From Burkholderiaceae bacterium (lineage in GTDB: Bacteria > Pseudomonadota > Gammaproteobacteria > Burkholderiales > Burkholderiaceae_C): DNA of 64,000 nucleotides. Shown here in pieces: positions 58,575 to 64,000 of this stretch. Both the position numbers and the translations under genes were made by a program. The notes beneath the pieces are model-generated. The model was not told the DNA's origin, did no database searches, and was given only the letters and a program-made list of their open reading frames with translations. The stretch spans positions 1,426,001 to 1,490,000 of the forward strand of contig CP126124.1 of NCBI GenBank assembly GCA_030123545.1. The letters run 5' to 3'. Every line of letters begins with the position of its first letter. Position 1 is the first letter of the stretch.

Positions 58575-61019
58575 ATGAACCCTGCCCACCAACGCCAACA
58601 CGCCGACGCTGCTTGCTGCGGGAGTAGCTGTGCAACAGTGCCTGCGGTGCCCGAGCCAACACCGTCTGATGCAACGACTGTCGAGCCGCAGCGCTTTCGC
58701 ATAGCAAACATGGACTGCGCCTCGGAGGAGTCGGAAATCCGCCGGGCGCTGGAAGGCATGGCGGGGATTCGCGGCCTGCGATTCAACCTAGGGGATCGAG
58801 AGCTTGCCATTGCCGCCGATGACCACGCGCTGCCCCAAGCCCTGGAAGCGATCCGCAAAGCGGGTTTCAAGCCAGAACCCCTCGGCGCGAAGAATGCCCA
58901 GCGCTTCCGCATTGCAAACATGGACTGTGCCTCGGAGGAGTCGGAAATCCGCCGGGCGTTGGACGGCATGGCGGGAATTCGTAGCCTGCAATTCAATCTG
59001 GGCGACCGCGAGCTGGCCATTGCCGCCGATGATCCTGTCTTGCAGCAGGCGGTGGACGCGATCCGCAAGGCAGGCTTCAAGCCGGAACCTCTTGGCGATA
59101 CCGGGTCGTCGGCTGCTGCCGCTGCGGTTGCCTCGCCAACGGGCTTCTGGACGACCTGGGGCAAGTCGCTGGGCGCCTTGGGGCTCGCCGTGGCGGCCGA
59201 AGGCTTGGCATTCGCCTTCCCAGACAGCGTGCCAGTCAAGGCGCTGGGAATGGCACTGGCTGCGGCGGCCATCGCGCTGTCGGGTTTCTCGGTTTACGGC
59301 AAGGGACTGGCCGCGCTGCGACAGGGCCGCTTGAACATCAATGCCCTGATGACCGTGGCCGTGACCGGCGCTTTTCTGATCGGCCAGTGGCCCGAAGCGG
59401 CGATGGTGATGGCCTTGTATGCCATTGCGGAAGCCATCGAGGCGCGCGCCGTGGATCGGGCGCGCGGTGCCATCAAGAGCTTGCTGGCGCTCGCGCCGGA
59501 GCAGGCCGAAGTGCGTCAAGACGACGGCAGTTGGGCACGCATCGGCGTCAAGGAAGTCACTGTGGGCGCGACGGTGCGTATTCGCCCCGGCGAGCGCCTT
59601 CCTCTGGATGGCATCGTGACCTTGGGCCAGAGCGCCATTGACCAATCCCCCGTGACCGGCGAAAGCCTGCCGGTGGACAAGAGCCCTGGCGATGAAGTCT
59701 TCGCCGGCACCATCAATCAGGCTGCGGCGCTGGAAATCCGTGTTACGGCGCCTGCTTCCGACAGCACGCTGGCGCGCATCATCCACGCCGTTGAGCAGGC
59801 CCAGTCCTCCCGCGCGCCCACCCAGCGTTTCGTGGATCGCTTTGCCGCCATCTACACGCCTGCGGTGTTTGTCCTGGCCGTTGCCGTTGCGCTGTTGGCT
59901 CCGTGGCTCATGGGGCTGACCTGGATGCAGGCCGCCTATAAGGCTCTGGTGCTGCTGGTCATTGCCTGCCCCTGCGCCTTGGTGATTTCCACGCCCGTCA
60001 CCGTCGTCAGCGGTTTGGCCGCCGGGGCGCGGCGGGGCATCCTGATCAAAGGCGGTGTGTACCTGGAAGAGGCGCGCAAGATCAAGGCCGTGGCGCTGGA
60101 CAAGACCGGCACCATCACCGAAGGCAAGCCCAAGCTGGTGGCCTTCGAGCCCGTGGACGCAGGACTCGGTCAGCAAGTCCTGGAGGGGCTGGCCAAGAGC
60201 CTCGCGGCGCGGTCGGATCACCCGGTGTCCAAAGCCATCGCGGACGGCGTGTCATCCGCCGCGCAAGAGGTGGACGAATTTCAGGCCGTTGCCGGGCGCG
60301 GCGTGCAGGGGGTGATCGACGGCCATACCTATGTGCTGGCCAACCACCGCTGGATCGAAGAGCGCGGGCAATGCTCGGCTGAACTCGAAGCCCGCCTCGC
60401 AGTGCATGAACAAGCGGGCCGTACCGTCACGCTGCTGGCCAGCAGCGAACGGGTCATGGCCATCTGCGCGGTGGCTGACACGATCAAACCCTCGTCGGCG
60501 CAGGCCGTGGCCGACCTGAAGGCGCTGGGTGTGACGCCGGTGATGCTGACGGGGGACAACCTAGCGACGGCGCAAACCGTCGGCGCCCAGGCGGGCATCG
60601 CCGAGGTGCGCGGCAACCTGCTGCCCGAAGACAAGCTGCGCGCCATCGGCGAGCTTCAGCAGCGCCTGGGCGTCACGGCGATGACCGGCGACGGCATCAA
60701 CGATGCCCCCGCGCTGGCGAAGGCTGACATCGGCTTCGCTATGGGCGGCGCGGGCACCCACACGGCGATGGAAGCCGCCGACGTGGTGGTCATGAACGAC
60801 GACCTGCGCCGCCTGCCCGAAACGATCCGGCTATCCAAGCGCACCCACGCCGTGCTGTGGCAGAACATCGCGCTCGCGCTGGGCATCAAGTTGGTGTTCT
60901 TGCTGCTGGCCATCTTCGACGATGCCTCCATGTGGATGGCCGTGTTCGCCGACATGGGGGCGAGCCTGCTGGTGGTCTTCAACGGGCTGAGGCTGCTCAG
61001 GCAGCGGGCGGGTCAGTAA
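58575..61019 (+). CDS. cadA: P1B-type heavy-metal-exporting ATPase with two HMA domains
   Basis: An 814-residue Cd/Zn/Pb efflux pump. A Cys/His-rich start (HADAACCGSSC) is followed by two HMA domains at residues 40-104 and 110-174, each with MDCASEE and 57 of 65 residues identical. Then come the transmembrane part with the metal motif ACPCALVIS, the phosphorylation loop DKTGTITEG, SDHPVSKAI and the hinge GDGINDAPAL. GGAG lies upstream of ATG 58575. Control by CadR is expected from the divergent layout. Confidence 0.94.
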   Translation: MNPAHQRQHADAACCGSSCATVPAVPEPTPSDATTVEPQRFRIANMDCASEESEIRRALEGMAGIRGLRFNLGDRELAIAADDHALPQALEAIRKAGFKPEPLGAKNAQRFRIANMDCASEESEIRRALDGMAGIRSLQFNLGDRELAIAADDPVLQQAVDAIRKAGFKPEPLGDTGSSAAAAAVASPTGFWTTWGKSLGALGLAVAAEGLAFAFPDSVPVKALGMALAAAAIALSGFSVYGKGLAALRQGRLNINALMTVAVTGAFLIGQWPEAAMVMALYAIAEAIEARAVDRARGAIKSLLALAPEQAEVRQDDGSWARIGVKEVTVGATVRIRPGERLPLDGIVTLGQSAIDQSPVTGESLPVDKSPGDEVFAGTINQAAALEIRVTAPASDSTLARIIHAVEQAQSSRAPTQRFVDRFAAIYTPAVFVLAVAVALLAPWLMGLTWMQAAYKALVLLVIACPCALVISTPVTVVSGLAAGARRGILIKGGVYLEEARKIKAVALDKTGTITEGKPKLVAFEPVDAGLGQQVLEGLAKSLAARSDHPVSKAIADGVSSAAQEVDEFQAVAGRGVQGVIDGHTYVLANHRWIEERGQCSAELEARLAVHEQAGRTVTLLASSERVMAICAVADTIKPSSAQAVADLKALGVTPVMLTGDNLATAQTVGAQAGIAEVRGNLLPEDKLRAIGELQQRLGVTAMTGDGINDAPALAKADIGFAMGGAGTHTAMEAADVVVMNDDLRRLPETIRLSKRTHAVLWQNIALALGIKLVFLLLAIFDDASMWMAVFADMGASLLVVFNGLRLLRQRAGQ
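58692..59096. repeat. tandem duplication of the HMA-domain coding sequence
   Basis: 58692-58886 and 58902-59096 encode near-identical 65-residue domains, and the DNA is also highly similar, with uninterrupted runs of more than 20 identical bases. This points to a relatively recent internal duplication. Confidence 0.85.
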
Positions 61020-61041
61020 AACTGAATATGGAGTGTTGAAA

Positions 61042-61332
61042 ATGGGAATTCTGGATCGAATTTTTGGCGGGCATGGCGGGGGGCATGGCAGTTCCCACGG
61101 GCATGGCAATAGCCGCGGCCACGGTAGCCCCAGCAGCCACGACTGGGGGCACAATCCAGCGCCTTCGGTCAGTGGCATCACCTGCCCGCAATGCAAAGCG
61201 ATCAATCCGAACGGCGCTCGCTTTTGCGGCCAGTGCGGGACATCGCTGGTGCCAGCGTCGTGCACGAAGTGCAGTAGCGTCATTCCGATCGGCGCGAAAT
61301 TCTGTGCTCAGTGCGGCAACGCGGTAACTTAA
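61042..61332 (+). CDS. small His-rich double zinc-ribbon protein
   Basis: A 96-residue protein. Residues 1-40 are Gly/His-rich (GGHGGGHGSSHGHG), a likely metal buffer. The rest has two zinc ribbons, CPQC...CGQCG and CTKC...CAQCG. GGAG is eight bases before ATG 61042. It sits 22 bases after cadA and three before the ZIP-type gene, so it is in the same operon. I infer a metal-binding accessory or chaperone; it is not a family I can name. Confidence 0.8.
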   Translation: MGILDRIFGGHGGGHGSSHGHGNSRGHGSPSSHDWGHNPAPSVSGITCPQCKAINPNGARFCGQCGTSLVPASCTKCSSVIPIGAKFCAQCGNAVT

Positions 61333-61335
61333 GTC

Positions 61336-62028
61336 ATGGTGATCTCGGCCTGGATCTACACCTTGATCCCGGCAGCGGCCGCCATCATCGGAGCTGCGGT
61401 CGCGGTGAACGTGCGGCCGGGGCCAACACTGGTCAGCGCGATTCAGCATTTCGCCGCTGGCGTCGTGTTCGCGGCGGCGGCCGGCGAAATCTTGCCCGAC
61501 ATCATGCACCGGGCCTCGCCTTGGGCGACGATGATCGGCGGCGGAATCGGCGTCGCCACCATGCTGCTGGTGAAGCATCTGGAAGCGTTGGCGAAGGGGC
61601 CGGCCGGTCTCCTGACCGTGATCGGCATCGACATCCTGATTGATGGCTTGGTGCTTGGTATCGGGTTTGCGGCTGGCCCAAAGGTCGGCTTGCTTCTGAC
61701 CATCGCCCTGACCATCGAGGTTCTGTTCCTGGGATTGACAGTGGCCACGGAACTCGGCGAGAGCGTTCGCTCCCGTGCCAGGGTCGTCTGGATCACGGCC
61801 GCGCTCGTGCTCTTGCTGCCGATCGGGGCCTTGCTTGGAGCGCCGGTGGCGCTGTTGCCCAACCCTCTTCTGACTGGCTTCTTCGCGTTTGGTCTGATTG
61901 CGTTGCTCTACCTCGTGACCGAAGAACTGCTGATCGAAGCACACGAAACGCCAGATCGCCCCTGGGTGACGGCGATGTTCTTTGTCGGCTTTCTGGCGCT
62001 TCTCCTGCTGGAAGAAGTAATTGGCTAG
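61336..62028 (+). CDS. ZIP-family metal transporter
   Basis: A 230-residue membrane protein with about eight helices. The ZIP metal-site helices are visible as QHFAAGVVFAAAAGEILPD and as DILIDGLVLG with EVLFLGLTVATEL. Location in a resistance operon after cadA is common, although ZIP proteins are generally importers; direction of transport here is uncertain. It has no clear ribosome site and may be coupled to the preceding gene. Confidence 0.85.
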   Translation: MVISAWIYTLIPAAAAIIGAAVAVNVRPGPTLVSAIQHFAAGVVFAAAAGEILPDIMHRASPWATMIGGGIGVATMLLVKHLEALAKGPAGLLTVIGIDILIDGLVLGIGFAAGPKVGLLLTIALTIEVLFLGLTVATELGESVRSRARVVWITAALVLLLPIGALLGAPVALLPNPLLTGFFAFGLIALLYLVTEELLIEAHETPDRPWVTAMFFVGFLALLLLEEVIG

Positions 62029-62063
62029 TGGAGCCAGTCTGTTGGTGGTGCCCGATCCGTTGA

Positions 62064-63386
62064 CTATTGCGCGCGCGGGGTGGGCACCATGAGCCCGATA
62101 GACGTGATGCCGTTGCTCGAATCGACCATCGTCCGCCCTCCGTGCATGCGGGCGATGGCAGCCACGATGGCCAAGCCCAGTCCATGATTGCGGGCGGCAT
62201 CCGACCGCGCTGCATCTGCCCGGTAGAAGCGGTTGAACAGATTGGGCAAATGCTCGGCTGAAATCGTCTGCCCCTCGTTCACCACCCGCAGGGCGATCTC
62301 GCCGTCCAGCCGGTCGATTTGCACGACAACGGTGCTGTGCGGATGCGCGTGCCGGGTTGCGTTGCCGATCAGGTTGGACAATGCGCGCTGCAATAGGCGC
62401 ACGTCGGCCAAGCCAGTGGCATCACCATTGATACGAACTTTCAGCCCGGCTTCCTCAATGGCTGCCTCGTGCAATTCCACCACCGTGCGCGCAACGCCTG
62501 CCATGCTGGCGACGTGCTCGCGGCGGGCCTCAGCCCCACGGTCGGCTTGCGACAGAAAGAGCATGTCCTGCACGATCATCGACATGCGCTGGAGATCTTC
62601 GAGGTGCGAGCCCAACACGTCTCGCAACGTGTCGGCATCGCGTGCTTTGCGCAAAGCAACTTCAGTGCCCCCCATCAACGTCGCCAACGGCGTGAACAGT
62701 TCATGCGCAACGTCAGCATTGAAGGCTTCCAGTTGTTCGTAGGCTTTGTGCAGACGCTTCAGCAACTCGTTGACGTGAGCCACCAGCGGAGCCAGTTCGT
62801 CGGGTTGAGCGGAGCCATCCAGAAGCCGGTGCAGAGTATCGGCCTCCAGTGCCTGGATCTGAGCCGAGAGGTCGCGCACGGGACGCAGCCCGATTTGCAC
62901 CAGCGTAAATCCGCCAGCAGCAATCACCACTGCGCCAGCGAGTGCGGCGGCGACGAGCGTGCGGGCTAGGCGTTCTAGCACACGATCGTCCTCGCTGACA
63001 TCAAGACTCAGCACCGCCTGGATGGGGGGGATGCCGGTCGTAGCCTCGAATCGCATGTCGATCACGCGGTGATGCACTGGAATGCCGGCGCTGGCATAGA
63101 TGACGCTGCCGTCGGCACGGGTCAGGATCAATTTCATGTCCTGTCGGCCGACCATGCCATCGTCGAGCTTGTGTGCGAGCGTGCCGCTGTCTAACTCTGC
63201 TGCCTCGGCAATAAGATGGTTCACCTGGGTCTGCTGTTGCCGCAGCGTGTCCATCTGCCGCTCCTTGAGGCTCAGCGCGGTGACGGTGTAAATGCCCAGG
63301 CAGGTTAAGGCCAGCCCGACCAGTGTGAGAAGTGCGAGCCAACGGGCAAGCCGCCGTCCCAGCGATCCGGCACGCCTGGGTCTCAC
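62064..63386 (-). CDS. heavy-metal sensor histidine kinase (CzcS/CusS type)
   Basis: A 440-residue membrane kinase. Two membrane helices (about residues 14-36 and 147-170) flank a periplasmic sensor domain, followed by HAMP (GLRPVRDLSAQIQALE), the phosphoacceptor His in DVAHELFTPLATL, and an ATPase domain with N box NLIGNATRHAHPH and GLGLAIVAAIARMHGG. The H box has Phe (HELFTPL) where Arg or Lys is usual. The GTG start at 63386 overlaps the regulator's stop by four bases. Confidence 0.9.
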   Translation of the reverse strand: MRPRRAGSLGRRLARWLALLTLVGLALTCLGIYTVTALSLKERQMDTLRQQQTQVNHLIAEAAELDSGTLAHKLDDGMVGRQDMKLILTRADGSVIYASAGIPVHHRVIDMRFEATTGIPPIQAVLSLDVSEDDRVLERLARTLVAAALAGAVVIAAGGFTLVQIGLRPVRDLSAQIQALEADTLHRLLDGSAQPDELAPLVAHVNELLKRLHKAYEQLEAFNADVAHELFTPLATLMGGTEVALRKARDADTLRDVLGSHLEDLQRMSMIVQDMLFLSQADRGAEARREHVASMAGVARTVVELHEAAIEEAGLKVRINGDATGLADVRLLQRALSNLIGNATRHAHPHSTVVVQIDRLDGEIALRVVNEGQTISAEHLPNLFNRFYRADAARSDAARNHGLGLAIVAAIARMHGGRTMVDSSNGITSIGLMVPTPRAQ

Positions 63387-64000
63387 GACTGCCGATCTTC
63401 GAGTACGTAGCCCATGCCACGGACGGTGTGCAGCAGTGGGCGCTCGAAGGGCAGGTCGAGCTTGCTCCGAAGGCGACGCACAGCGACGTCGATCACGTTG
63501 GTACCGTGATCGAAGTTCACGTCCCATACTTGCTCCGCGATTTCGGTACGTGACAGAACCTCGCCCTTGCGGCGCAAGAGCAGCGTCAGCAGTTGGAACT
63601 CCTTTGCGGACAGGTCGATGCGCTGGCCGGCCCGAGTAGCGCGCCGCCTCGCCAGGTCCACTTGCAAATCCCCAAGGCACAGCACCAGCGCATCAGGCGC
63701 GGGTGCAGTACCAGCAGCGCGGCGCAGCAGCACCTCGATGCGTGCCACCAGTTCGGAAAAGGCGAACGGCTTAACGAGGTAGTCGTCCGCTCCCGTCTTC
63801 AGTCCGCGCACGCGATCCTCGATACGATGACGGGCCGTCAACATGATCACCGGCGTCTGCTTGTTCTGTCGCAGCGCGGCCAGCAAGCCAAAGCCGTCGA
63901 TGCCCGGCAGCATGGTGTCGAGAACGATCAGGTCGTAGTGGCCGTCAGAGGCCATGTGGAGGCCATCGATGCCGTTGACAGCCACATCGATCACATAGCC
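63383..64000 (-). CDS. OmpR-family response regulator (CzcR/CusR type), N-terminus beyond the window
   Basis: 206 codons are visible; the first residues lie past the right edge. The receiver domain shows the phosphoacceptor Asp in LIVLDTMLPGIDG, Thr in IMLTARH and Lys in YLVKPFAF. The C-terminal winged helix has EFQLLTLLLRRKGEVLSR and the wing LLHTVRGMGYVLE. With the kinase at 62064 it forms a metal-sensing pair, likely controlling an efflux operon located to the right. Confidence 0.92.
   Translation of the reverse strand, partial: GYVIDVAVNGIDGLHMASDGHYDLIVLDTMLPGIDGFGLLAALRQNKQTPVIMLTARHRIEDRVRGLKTGADDYLVKPFAFSELVARIEVLLRRAAGTAPAPDALVLCLGDLQVDLARRRATRAGQRIDLSAKEFQLLTLLLRRKGEVLSRTEIAEQVWDVNFDHGTNVIDVAVRRLRSKLDLPFERPLLHTVRGMGYVLEDRQS

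Larger units (their letters stand above)
39617..64000. mobile_element. Tn4371-family integrative conjugative element, left part
   Basis: From the TTTTTCAT site to the right edge the genes follow the Tn4371 plan: int, radC-type and DUF genes, parB, repA, parA, the RHH partner, DUF2840, traF and a DUF3363 relaxase, then cargo (cadmium/zinc resistance) where traG would normally follow. The trb mating-pair genes and the right end are beyond the window. Gene-dense overlap clusters alternate with repeat-rich gaps, unlike the flanking chromosome. Confidence 0.85.

Noticed and set aside
58016..59272. 418-codon reading of cadR extending over cadA
   Set aside because: The MerR fold begins at 58471; the extra 267 codons are antisense to the HMA domains of cadA.
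62064..63680. Longer start for the sensor kinase
   Set aside because: The extra N-terminus would be antisense-frame sequence of the response regulator; the GTG at 63386 gives the usual four-base overlap and normal length.

Overview
The window is GC-rich DNA from a betaproteobacterium, most likely Burkholderiales and probably Comamonadaceae. The evidence is the conserved block pyrG-kdsA-DUF1330-eno-ftsB, the pairs amiC/tsaE and tsaE/queG, and intergenic palindromes (7316-7394, 18601-18650) of a kind I associate with that family. This placement is inference; there is no rRNA or marker phylogeny here.

Region 1 (1-20164) is a catabolic island. A MarR regulator faces an oxygenase reductase, followed by one long co-directional run: Rieske dioxygenase alpha and beta, an acyl-CoA ligase, a thiolase-like protein without the thiolase cysteine, a DUF35 protein fused to a degenerate SDR, a cyclase-family hydrolase, an SDR, two periplasmic binding proteins, a second dioxygenase alpha/beta pair, a third binding protein, a branched-chain-type ABC transporter (one subunit is a permease-ATPase fusion) and a final SDR. 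Ligase plus dioxygenase plus thiolase-like plus DUF35 is the logic of the ibuprofen (ipf) pathway: CoA activation, dioxygenation of the aryl ring, then retro-aldol-like removal of the acyl-CoA side chain. I infer a pathway for an aryl-carboxylic acid with dedicated uptake; the substrate is unknown.

Region 2 (20165-39624) is mostly core chromosome: amiC, tsaE, queG, xerD, a gamma-carbonic anhydrase, hslO, a small LacI-controlled cluster (TSUP permease, amidohydrolase, NCS2 permease), then ftsB, eno, kdsA, pyrG, coaBC, dut, an SlyD-like isomerase, a ribosomal-oxygenase-like cupin and an alanine-rich lipoprotein.

Region 3 (39617-64000) is the left part of a Tn4371-family integrative conjugative element. 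TTTTTCAT, the target reported for that family, lies in the terminator of the lipoprotein gene. Then come a tyrosine integrase, a DUF1016 nuclease, RadC, small proteins, DUF932, a large ParB, DUF736, an Xre regulator, DUF2958 and DUF2285 proteins, an AlpA-like protein, RepA with iterons, ParA with a ribbon-helix-helix partner, DUF2840, TraF and a DUF3363 relaxase. The metal cargo after the relaxase is cadR, a P1B-ATPase with duplicated metal-binding domains, a His-rich zinc-ribbon protein, a ZIP-type transporter and a Czc-like two-component system cut by the window end. The right end and the trb genes lie outside.

The most unusual signals are the DUF35-SDR fusion next to a cysteine-less thiolase, and a set of repeated structured leader sequences in the element, each preceding a small gene that is followed by a GC-rich hairpin.
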